64,000 nt of DNA from Mucilaginibacter rubeus. Lineage in GTDB: Bacteria; Bacteroidota; Bacteroidia; Sphingobacteriales; Sphingobacteriaceae. Of this stretch, positions 34,741 through 41,548 are shown in pieces. Within the stretch, counting starts at the first letter, position 1; each line of letters starts with the position of its first letter. A program made the position numbers and the translations under genes. Under the pieces are notes generated by a model, which saw nothing but the letters and a program-made list of their open reading frames with translations, was not told where the DNA came from and did no database searches. Location of the stretch: assembly GCF_003286415.2 (NCBI RefSeq), contig NZ_CP043450.1, positions 6,200,001 to 6,264,000 of the forward strand, read 5' to 3'.

Positions 34741-35532
34741 CTACTGTTTTTTAAACCAGGGCACAAAAACACTGGTGCTTTCCTGGTAGCGTTTATAGGC
34801 CTCACCTTTAGAACGGATAGCCTGCTCTTCGGTAGCAGGGATACCGGTTACTTTTAATAACAAATAAAGGATGATTGCCGGACTGATGAGCGCTAAATAA
34901 CCATAGGGCGATGCCAGAGCAAAGATGGAGTAGGAAACCCACATCAGCCATTCAAAGAAGTAATTAGGGTGGCGCGAATAGCTCCACAAACCAGTATTGC
35001 AAACCTTGCCCTTATTTGCCGCGTTCTTTTTGAAGAAGGCGAGTTGCCTGTCGGCGATAGCCTCACCTGTTACGCTGATGAACCAAAGGATAAAACCCAT
35101 GTATTCAAGGGGCGACAGTGCGTTTTTGGTGTTCATGCAGCTTATAAAAAACGGGATGGCCAGCAGCACATTTGACATGGCCTGAAACTGAAAAAAGAAG
35201 AAAAACTTTCTTTCGGCATTTGGCGCCCACTCTTTACGAAGCTGCAGATAGCGCCCCTCCTCTTCATGCAAATGAGTAATAACGCGCTTTGCCAAATGTG
35301 TACCGAGGCGTACGCCCGCAATAATCACCATTGCGCAAATGAGCACCTTCCGGTCATGATAACCAGGAGCAAGAAAAAATAAAACAACAGCTATGACGGG
35401 GAAATTATATGACCAAAAAATATCAACCACGCCGGCGTTCCTGATCTTGTAAGCCCATAGCCACACCAGGGCCATGATACCGCAGCAGACGATAAGGCAA
35501 TATACCAATAACATCCAAACTGAGTTATCCAT
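34741..35532 (-). CDS. DUF1295 membrane protein (steroid 5-alpha-reductase-like)
   Basis: A 263-residue protein with about seven hydrophobic segments. The C-terminal signature is V-C-N-T-G-L-W-S-Y-S-R-H-P-N-Y-F-F-E-W-L, characteristic of DUF1295/isoprenylcysteine-methyltransferase-like folds, and A-I-R-S-K-G-E-A-Y-K-R-Y-Q-E-S-T-S close to the end. Family members reduce double bonds of lipids with NADPH. Overlaps the DUF1475 gene by eight bases; 96 bases separate it from the methyltransferase. Confidence 0.92.
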   Translation of the reverse strand: MDNSVWMLLVYCLIVCCGIMALVWLWAYKIRNAGVVDIFWSYNFPVIAVVLFFLAPGYHDRKVLICAMVIIAGVRLGTHLAKRVITHLHEEEGRYLQLRKEWAPNAERKFFFFFQFQAMSNVLLAIPFFISCMNTKNALSPLEYMGFILWFISVTGEAIADRQLAFFKKNAANKGKVCNTGLWSYSRHPNYFFEWLMWVSYSIFALASPYGYLALISPAIILYLLLKVTGIPATEEQAIRSKGEAYKRYQESTSVFVPWFKKQ

Positions 35533-35860
35533 TTTGCCGGCCGAAAAATTCTTTTAAACCTTCTTTATCTTTTAGTCTGAACAGCTGGATAAGTACGTAA
35601 GCACAGCTGGCCAGGCTACCCAAAGTAATAAGTAATATGAGCCAAACTATTTTCCAAAGCCAGTTTTTCTCTTTGTAGCAAATCCATACGTAAATAACCA
35701 GGATGTTGGCATAAAAATCCCAAAGCGTGGCCCGCATCCAGGCTACAGCACCTAAATAATCCCACTCTTTAAAAAGGTTATGCTCCAGGCTTGTGTTTAC
35801 AACAGCGTAACACATCCATACAAACACAATACTGAATAATATTTTCAGAAAGCTTACCAC
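35525..35860 (-). CDS. DUF1475 small membrane protein
   Basis: A 111-residue protein with a GTG start directly after the peroxiredoxin stop codon (no spacer). Three hydrophobic segments (about residues 5-22, 50-65 and 72-92). M-R-A-T-L-W-D-F-Y-A-N-I and W-I-C-Y-K-E-K-N are family-like. DUF1475 almost always accompanies DUF1295 and CFA-like genes, which supports the call. Function is unknown. Confidence 0.82.
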   Translation of the reverse strand: MVSFLKILFSIVFVWMCYAVVNTSLEHNLFKEWDYLGAVAWMRATLWDFYANILVIYVWICYKEKNWLWKIVWLILLITLGSLASCAYVLIQLFRLKDKEGLKEFFGRQNG

Positions 35861-36391
35861 CTATTTTGCTTTAGCCGAATTGATAAACGCTAAAGCATCA
35901 TCGGCATGTTCTTTACCTTGTAACATAGCCTCATGGGTATAAACTATCTTACCCTTCAAGTCAACTACAAAAGTTTCCCGGCCAGACATGAAGAACTTTT
36001 TCTTTACACCAAACATATCGTAAACCTTATTGTCGGGATCGCTCAAAACGGTAAAAGGCAATTTATAATGATCGGCAAAAGCCTTATGGCTTGCTACGGT
36101 ACCATTGTTTATGCCAATAACCATAGCGCCAGCTTTGGTAAATTTATCAAAGCTGTCCCTAAACGCGCAGGCTTCCTTTGTACAAACCATACTTTCATCT
36201 TTAGGATAAAAATAAATTACCAATACCTTTTTACCTACATAATCGTCAGTGTTAAAGGTTTTGCCGTTTTGGTCGGTAAGCGAAAATGTGGGTATTTTAT
36301 CGCCGGATACAAGCTGTTTGCTGCTTTGCGCTTCGGCGGCACAGGCAAAAAGAAACGAAGCCAGTAAAACGGCAATGAGGTATTTGATCAT
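35861..36391 (-). CDS. Thiol peroxidase (peroxiredoxin, Bcp/PrxQ type) with signal peptide
   Basis: The 176-residue product has an N-terminal hydrophobic signal (M-I-K-Y-L-I-A-V-L-L-A-S-F-L-F-A-C-A-A-E-A-Q), so it is extracytoplasmic; an alternative ATG four codons upstream exists. The peroxidase site is Y-F-Y-P-K-D-E-S-M-V-C-T-K-E-A-C-A-F, with peroxidatic and resolving Cys spaced C-x4-C as in PrxQ. A usual Bcp Thr two residues before the peroxidatic Cys is replaced by Met. As first gene of the lipid operon it suggests defence against lipid hydroperoxides. Confidence 0.9.
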   Translation of the reverse strand: MIKYLIAVLLASFLFACAAEAQSSKQLVSGDKIPTFSLTDQNGKTFNTDDYVGKKVLVIYFYPKDESMVCTKEACAFRDSFDKFTKAGAMVIGINNGTVASHKAFADHYKLPFTVLSDPDNKVYDMFGVKKKFFMSGRETFVVDLKGKIVYTHEAMLQGKEHADDALAFINSAKAK

Positions 36392-36453
36392 GGTTGGGCT
36401 CATTTTCCTTACTTACGTTAAATGTGTCACACAGCGATTTGTACTTATGAAAT

Positions 36454-36485
36454 AAAAAAGCCTGCAATTTGTTTTAATTGCAGGC
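36454..36485 (-). terminator. Intrinsic terminator of the sugar-isomerase-like gene
   Basis: Ten-base-pair stem GCCTGCAATT (36460-36469) with 36476-36485, six-base loop. The A-tract 36454-36459 becomes the T-tract on the minus strand. It lies after the stop at 36512 and before the peroxiredoxin operon. Confidence 0.88.
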
Positions 36486-36511
36486 CCTTATATCTGTGTG
36501 TAAAAGCAATA

Positions 36512-37396
36512 TTACACCAAATTCTTCTTAATGTAACTGATACTTTGGCTGATACTATCGAAAGGATCGCCAGGGCAAACATCCTGCTCAACAAAGAAAT
36601 ACTGAAGGCCTGATTTTTTGGCCTGGGTAAAGATCTTTTTAAAGTCGATAGTACCGTTACCTACCTCAGTAAATTTCTTTTCAGGTGTTTTATCCATATC
36701 CTTAACATGCCATAACGGGAAGCGGCCCGGATGCTTGTTGATCAACGCGATAGGGTCCTGGTTGGCTTTGGTTACCCAATAAAGGTCCATCTCCATTTTT
36801 ACAAGGCTTTTATCGGTACTATCCAACAAAATCTCATAAGGGTATTTTCCGTTTTCCTGGATAAATTCAAAATCGTGGTTATGGTAGCAAAGCTGGATGC
36901 CTGCACCTTTACAGGTTTCGCCGGCTATATCAAGCATGTTGGCAACGTTTTTATAATGATCAAGGTTGCCACGCTCAGATTGCGACAGATAAGCGCAAAC
37001 CATGTATTTTACACCTGCTTCGGCAGCATCGTCAACAGCCTTTTTCCAGTCGTTCATGATGGTACCTTTCTGGTGTTCGCCATTAACAAGTTCTTCGCCT
37101 AAGCGATAGTGCGCGCTTGGCATAATCAGGCCGTTCTGTTTTAAAACATTGGCAAAATCCTTTGGACGCATGCCATAAAATAATTCGGTACCGGTATAGG
37201 TTGCACCTTCAACAGATGTGAAGCCTGTTTTGGCAACTTTTGCTAACGCGGCAACCGGATCGACAGCCATAGCATCGCGTACAGTATATAATTGTAAGCC
37301 AATGTATTTTTTATCATAAGCAAACAAATTAGGAGCTGCCAGCAAGCCTGCTGAAAGTAGCGCCGAGGTTTTAAGGAAAGAGCGTCTGGTAGTCAT
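36512..37396 (-). CDS. Sugar phosphate isomerase/epimerase-like TIM-barrel protein, Tat-exported
   Basis: A 294-residue protein. N-terminal T-T-R-R-S-F-L-K-T-S-A-L-L-S-A-G-L-L-A is a Tat signal. The rest is the AP-endonuclease-2/xylose-isomerase-like barrel: I-G-L-Q-L-Y-T-V-R-D-A-M, C-Y-H-N-H-D-F-E-F, M-E-M-D-L-Y-W-V and W-H-V-K-D-M-D supply the metal-binding Glu/His/Asp set. Substrate unknown. It is monocistronic with its own terminator. Confidence 0.9.
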   Translation of the reverse strand: MTTRRSFLKTSALLSAGLLAAPNLFAYDKKYIGLQLYTVRDAMAVDPVAALAKVAKTGFTSVEGATYTGTELFYGMRPKDFANVLKQNGLIMPSAHYRLGEELVNGEHQKGTIMNDWKKAVDDAAEAGVKYMVCAYLSQSERGNLDHYKNVANMLDIAGETCKGAGIQLCYHNHDFEFIQENGKYPYEILLDSTDKSLVKMEMDLYWVTKANQDPIALINKHPGRFPLWHVKDMDKTPEKKFTEVGNGTIDFKKIFTQAKKSGLQYFFVEQDVCPGDPFDSISQSISYIKKNLV

Positions 37397-37522
37397 TGGT
37401 TATGTTTTTTGATTGGTTGTGTAAATATAACACATTAAAAATGCCAATTCAAAGACACAAACAACATTGATTGGTTTAATGCCGTATCCAATAAAAATAA
37501 TACAAACAGGATTAGGCTCAAC

Positions 37523-37546
37523 AAAAAAGGCCGCTAAAGCGGCCTT
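37523..37546 (-). terminator. Intrinsic terminator of def
   Basis: Eight-base-pair stem AAGGCCGC (37527-37534) with 37539-37546, TAAA loop, followed on the minus strand by a T-tract (A-rich 37523-37528). Confidence 0.85.
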
Positions 37547-37566
37547 CTAATTCAATATTTTTAAAA

Positions 37567-38139
37567 TTATCTTCCTTTTTTAACGTTCGGAAATTTCATT
37601 TTATAATCTACATCAACCATACCTTTTGAAATATCGTTAAGCTTTTTTTCGATCAGGCGCTTGCGCAGCGGGCTTAGCTTATCGGTAAACAGCTTACCTT
37701 CAATATGGTCATACTCATGCTGAATAACGCGTGCTGCCATACCTTTAAAAGTCTCTTCGTGGTGTTTCCAGTCGGCATCATAGTATGACATGCGCACAAC
37801 CGGTTTGCGGTATACATCCTCGCGGATATCCGGAATGCTCAGGCAACCCTCGTTAAAGCCCCACTCCTCACCTGTTTCTTCCAAAATAGTAGCATTAATG
37901 AATGCCTTTTTGAAATCTTTCAATTCCGGCTCATCATCATCAAATGGGGTAGCATCAACCACAAATAAACGCATAGACATACCTACCTGCGGAGCAGCCA
38001 AACCAACACCGCGGGCAGCATACATGGTTTCAAACATGTTTTCAACCAATTCTTTTATATGCGGGTATTCGTCGGGCTCAATGGCCGTAGCTTTTTTTCT
38101 TAAAACAGGATCACCGTAGGCAATGATAGGATACTTCAT
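37567..38139 (-). CDS. def: Peptide deformylase
   Basis: The 190-residue metalloenzyme removes the formyl group from nascent N-terminal Met. Three motifs are complete: G-V-G-L-A-A-P-Q-V-G (about residue 45), E-W-G-F-N-E-G-C-L-S-I-P (metal-binding Cys, about 96) and V-I-Q-H-E-Y-D-H (about 140). It follows the M16 peptidase with a 17-base gap, so both are probably one unit. Confidence 0.98.
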   Translation of the reverse strand: MKYPIIAYGDPVLRKKATAIEPDEYPHIKELVENMFETMYAARGVGLAAPQVGMSMRLFVVDATPFDDDEPELKDFKKAFINATILEETGEEWGFNEGCLSIPDIREDVYRKPVVRMSYYDADWKHHEETFKGMAARVIQHEYDHIEGKLFTDKLSPLRKRLIEKKLNDISKGMVDVDYKMKFPNVKKGR

Positions 38140-38156
38140 CGTGCAAAAATAACGGA

Positions 38157-39389
38157 TTATTGCTTAGGCTCAAATAGCAAAGTTATCAAGCGGTTATTAT
38201 CAAAAATTTCATTGCTGATCTCCAGTAATTGCTCGGCACTCACCTGGTTAATTTTAGCAAAGATCTCTTCCAGTGTATCAATGCGGTTAAAATCAACCAT
38301 GCTTTTGGCCATGGCTATAATAAGGCTCATGCGGTTTTCCTCGGCCAGGGCTATTTGCCCTATAAATTTTTGCCGGGCCTGGTGCAACTGTAATGTACCC
38401 AGCTTTTGCTCCCTCAGCTTCTTCAACTCTTTATGCACCAGTTTTGAGGCCTTGGCCGCCTTTTCGGCATCGGTACCAAAATATATCGAGAAGATCCCGG
38501 TATCGGTTAACGGGGTATAGTTTGATTCGACAGTATAGGCTATTCCGTACTTTTCCCTGATCTCGAGGTTTAAGCGGCTGCTCATGCCAACGCCGCCCAG
38601 CAGGTTATTAAGCAACAACAAACCCCATTTGTGTTCATGTGCCGTTGAATAAGCCTGCGTACCAATAATGCAATGCGTTTGCGAAATAGGTTTATTAACG
38701 AGATGGATACCGGCCGGGCTTAACACCGGCTGCACCCTGTTTTTCTGAAGCTGATTGAAAGGTACATGCCCGAAATATTTTTCGGACATGGCCACCAGTT
38801 TTTTGAAATCATAATTGCCATGAACAGCAAAAATCATTTCTGTGGTGTTGTAATTGGCCGAGATAAAGTTGCGGATATCATCGCCATTAAGCCTGCCAAC
38901 CGTTTCGGGAGTTCCCAGAATGTTTTGCCCCATTGGATGGCCCTTAAACAAAAGCTCCTCAAAATCATCCTGGATAGCTTCTTCCGGCTGATCAAGATAA
39001 GATGCTATTTCATCTAAAATAACACCCCGCTCCTTTTCCTGCTCATCATCCGGAAAGGTGGAATGAAATAAAATATCCTCAAACAGATCCATCGTGCGGT
39101 CGAGATGCTGGTTAAGCAGCGACGCATGGATGCAGGTATATTCCTTAGTGGTATACGCATTCAGATCGGCACCAACAAGCTCAAGCCTGTTGAGGATCTG
39201 GCTGGTATTGCGCCTTTCGGTTTCTTTAAACAGCAGGTGTTCAATAAAGTGTGCAAGCCCCTCCTGTCCCGGAAGCTCGTCTCTCGAACCTGTATTTACT
39301 ATAAAACAGCAATGTGTAATTGCCGATGGCCAGTGTTTGTAAAGTATACGAATGCCATTGGGCAAAGTATAAAGTTGATAGTCAATCAT
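38157..39389 (-). CDS. M16-family zinc peptidase
   Basis: The 410-residue pitrilysin-type peptidase has the inverted zinc motif H47-F-I-E50-H51 in G-L-A-H-F-I-E-H-L-L-F-K. The downstream Glu is in E-R-G-V-I-L-D-E-I-A, and an R/Y pair is in the C-terminal half (G-I-A-Y-T-V-E-S). No signal peptide is seen, so it is probably cytoplasmic, as in YmxG/PqqL-like single-chain members. Coding starts shortly before hpt on the opposite strand. Confidence 0.95.
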   Translation of the reverse strand: MIDYQLYTLPNGIRILYKHWPSAITHCCFIVNTGSRDELPGQEGLAHFIEHLLFKETERRNTSQILNRLELVGADLNAYTTKEYTCIHASLLNQHLDRTMDLFEDILFHSTFPDDEQEKERGVILDEIASYLDQPEEAIQDDFEELLFKGHPMGQNILGTPETVGRLNGDDIRNFISANYNTTEMIFAVHGNYDFKKLVAMSEKYFGHVPFNQLQKNRVQPVLSPAGIHLVNKPISQTHCIIGTQAYSTAHEHKWGLLLLNNLLGGVGMSSRLNLEIREKYGIAYTVESNYTPLTDTGIFSIYFGTDAEKAAKASKLVHKELKKLREQKLGTLQLHQARQKFIGQIALAEENRMSLIIAMAKSMVDFNRIDTLEEIFAKINQVSAEQLLEISNEIFDNNRLITLLFEPKQ

Positions 39390-39533
39390 TCGGCTGCAAA
39401 GATACGCTTATAAGTCATAATTATTTTTCACGCTATTGTAAGTGATTTATGGTATTTTAGGCGCTTAAATCCAACTACATCTACCGTTAAATAGCAATAT
39501 TTAACACATTGAAAAACAAAAAGACTGACCCCA

Positions 39534-40073
39534 ATGAAAAAACAAATTGCCGACCTTGAATTTGAACCAATGATTACCGCCCAACAGATCGAAGAAAGGG
39601 TGAAAGCTATTGGCGCACAAATAAGCGAAGATTTTAAAGACACCGTTCCGGTTTTAGTAGGCGTACTTAACGGCAGCTTCCTTTTTATTGCCGATTTAAT
39701 TAAAAAAGTATCTATTCCCTGCGAGATCAATTTTACCAAGCTGGCTTCCTATTATGGAGGTACCACCAGTACTTTAAAAATAAGAGAGGATATTGATTTA
39801 ACCGTTGATATAAAAGGCCGCGATGTGCTTATTATTGAAGATATTGTTGATACCGGCAATACCGCTCATTATTTAATTGAGAAATTAAAAGAAAGGGAGC
39901 CCGCCTCATTAAAAATGTGTTCGTTACTACTAAAACCGGCCGCCCTGCAAAAGAAAATAGAAGAACTTAAGTATATAGGCTTCGAAATTGAAAACGAATT
40001 TGTTGTGGGTTACGGGCTCGACTATAAAGAAATGGGCAGGAACCTGGCCGATATTTACAAAAAAGTAGGATAA
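39534..40073 (+). CDS. hpt: Hypoxanthine phosphoribosyltransferase
   Basis: The 179-residue salvage enzyme converts hypoxanthine or guanine with PRPP to IMP or GMP. The PRPP-binding motif V-L-I-I-E-D-I-V-D-T-G-N-T lies near residues 99-111; V-G-V-L-N-G-S-F-L-F near 42 is the dipeptide loop, and the C-terminal F-V-V-G-Y-G-L-D-Y-K-E-x-x-R-N-L is the usual ending. Confidence 0.97.
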   Translation: MKKQIADLEFEPMITAQQIEERVKAIGAQISEDFKDTVPVLVGVLNGSFLFIADLIKKVSIPCEINFTKLASYYGGTTSTLKIREDIDLTVDIKGRDVLIIEDIVDTGNTAHYLIEKLKEREPASLKMCSLLLKPAALQKKIEELKYIGFEIENEFVVGYGLDYKEMGRNLADIYKKVG

Positions 40074-40168
40074 AGCAATCCGGCATTTCGATTGGTTTAT
40101 AGGAAGTTGCGCGCAATTTTTTTAACACCCGATTAAAACAAAGACCGGCCTATGCCGTTTTAGGGTTT

Positions 40169-40669
40169 ATGAAATATACATCTTTACTTTTATCAGGCTG
40201 CGTAGCAGCATCGTTCTTGTTCTCTTCATGTGATAAAGAAACGTCAACAACCTCAAATGTTGCTATTACTGTAACCGATGGCTTAACCGGAGCCGGATCA
40301 GCCGGGGCGACTGTAAAATTATACGACGACGTAAATAAACCCAACACCGGTGAAGCCCCTGCATATACACTTACTGCAGATGCTTCAGGAAAAATATCTG
40401 CACCGGTTGCCTATATTGGCGGCTATTACGTTGTTGCTGAAAACGGCGCCCGCAAAAGCTATTACGGCGGCCTTATTCCGATAGGAATTTTCAAAACACA
40501 ATCGGATATCGACGCAAGCCCAAAGCAAACTCCGGCTGCAACAATAGGTTCGGTAAAGTTTAAAGATACTAATGGCGATGGTGTTATTAATGATTCGGAC
40601 AAAACGCATGCGCCGCTCTTGTTCCTGGAATCAGGGCAAACGCTAACTTACAGTACCGCGGTTTATTAA
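40169..40669 (+). CDS. Lipoprotein of unknown function with Ca-loop-like motif
   Basis: The 166-residue product has a lipobox (L-F-S-S-C, Cys near 21). An Ig-like beta domain (about 30-110) resembles carboxypeptidase-regulatory domains (V-T-V/T-D-G-L-T-G-A-G-S-A-G-A-T-V-K-L). A D-T-N-G-D-G-V-I-N-D-S-D segment near 138-149 is an EF-hand/dockerin-type calcium loop. No function can be assigned. It is followed by a REP palindrome and a strong terminator. Confidence 0.7.
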   Translation: MKYTSLLLSGCVAASFLFSSCDKETSTTSNVAITVTDGLTGAGSAGATVKLYDDVNKPNTGEAPAYTLTADASGKISAPVAYIGGYYVVAENGARKSYYGGLIPIGIFKTQSDIDASPKQTPAATIGSVKFKDTNGDGVINDSDKTHAPLLFLESGQTLTYSTAVY

Positions 40670-40679
40670 GAAGTTTAAA

Positions 40680-40701
40680 GTTGCCGTGAGGACACGGCAA
40701 C
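40680..40701. repeat. REP palindrome copy 1 (GTTGCCGTG...CACGGCAAC)
   Basis: A 22-bp palindrome with 9-bp arms GTTGCCGTG/CACGGCAAC and a four-base centre AGGA. Identical to the copy at 41406-41427 on the other side of the transposase gene. Confidence 0.92.
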
Positions 40702-40714
40702 AGGATAAAATAAT

Positions 40715-40748
40715 AAAAAAGCTATCGGATAAATCCGATAGCTTTTTT
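40715..40748 (+). terminator. Intrinsic terminator after the lipoprotein gene
   Basis: A 15-bp stem starting AAAAAAGCTATCGGA (40715-40729) with 40734-40748, TAAA loop and terminal T-tract. Confidence 0.93.
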
Positions 40749-40779
40749 ATTAAATTCACCATGCCCCCTCTCCGCCCAG

Positions 40780-40801
40780 GTTGTCGTGCCCTAACGACAA
40801 C
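40780..40801. repeat. REP palindrome copy 2, diverged and inverted
   Basis: Arms GTTGTCGT and ACGACAAC, same 22-bp length, centre in the opposite orientation to copy 1. Confidence 0.75.
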
Positions 40802-40862
40802 ATACCTGATAAACTAAATTATTGGGCCACGGTATTCCCTCAATTCTTATTATGTTTATTTA

Positions 40863-41384
40863 ATGGAATTTGATGAGGTCTATTTTTATACTGCTACAAT
40901 TAACAATTGGATCCCACTATTGCAATCAGATAAATTTAAGCACATTGTTTTAAACAGCCTGATTCATCTTGTTAAGCAGAAAAAAATCGAAATTTATGGT
41001 TTTGTGATCATGCCAAATCATATTCACCTCATTTGGTCGGGCTCAAAGATGAATGGTAAAGAAAAGCCATTTGCAAGTTTCATGAAGTTTACCGGTCATC
41101 AATTTTTAAACGAACTGCGAACAACAGATCAACAATTCCTGACAAAATTCGAAACTAACCTAAAAAATAGAAATTACCTCTTCTGGCAAACCAACTCATT
41201 GCCTATAAAAGTGCTTGATCGGAAAATGTTAGAACAAAAGTTAGACTATATTCACCTCAATCCGCTGCAAGCCCATTGGAATTTGGCCGATGATCCTAAT
41301 GATTATTATTTTTCATCATGTTCGTTTTATGATCAGGACGATATGAAATTTGATTGGCTAACGCATTATATGGATGCAATGTGA
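40863..41384 (+). CDS. REP-associated tyrosine transposase (RAYT, IS200-like Y1 family)
   Basis: The 173-residue protein has the HUH motif H53-I-H55 in V-I-M-P-N-H-I-H-L-I and a Tyr129 in L-D-Y-I-H-L-N-P that fits the single catalytic tyrosine. Coding is AT-richer than the neighbours. Five REP palindromes lie within about 180 bases upstream and 145 downstream, and a sixth 21 kb away. RAYTs are single-copy domesticated transposases thought to move REP sequences. It has no terminal IS structure of its own beyond the palindromes. Confidence 0.88.
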   Translation: MEFDEVYFYTATINNWIPLLQSDKFKHIVLNSLIHLVKQKKIEIYGFVIMPNHIHLIWSGSKMNGKEKPFASFMKFTGHQFLNELRTTDQQFLTKFETNLKNRNYLFWQTNSLPIKVLDRKMLEQKLDYIHLNPLQAHWNLADDPNDYYFSSCSFYDQDDMKFDWLTHYMDAM

Positions 41385-41405
41385 ATTACGTTGCGTTGTG
41401 TGCAT

Positions 41406-41427
41406 GTTGCCGTGAGGACACGGCAAC
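41406..41427. repeat. REP palindrome copy 3
   Basis: Same 22 bases as copy 1, same orientation, 21 bases after the transposase stop. Confidence 0.92.
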
Positions 41428-41463
41428 CGGAGGTGGAGGTATCAAGGCACATTTTTAGTCCCC

Positions 41464-41485
41464 GTTGGCGTGTCCCCACGCTAAC
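41464..41485. repeat. REP palindrome copy 4, inverted
   Basis: Arms GTTGGCGTG and CACGCTAAC with one G-T pair, centre TCCC, opposite orientation to copies 3 and 5. Confidence 0.8.
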
Positions 41486-41504
41486 TCGTTTTATTGAAAG
41501 CGAT

Positions 41505-41526
41505 GTTGCCGTGAGGGCACGGCAAC
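41505..41526. repeat. REP palindrome copy 5
   Basis: Arms GTTGCCGTG/CACGGCAAC, centre AGGG; a one-base variant of copy 1. It ends 22 bases from the mfd stop. Confidence 0.92.
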
Positions 41527-41548
41527 GGGAAAAAGTATGAAAGGATAA

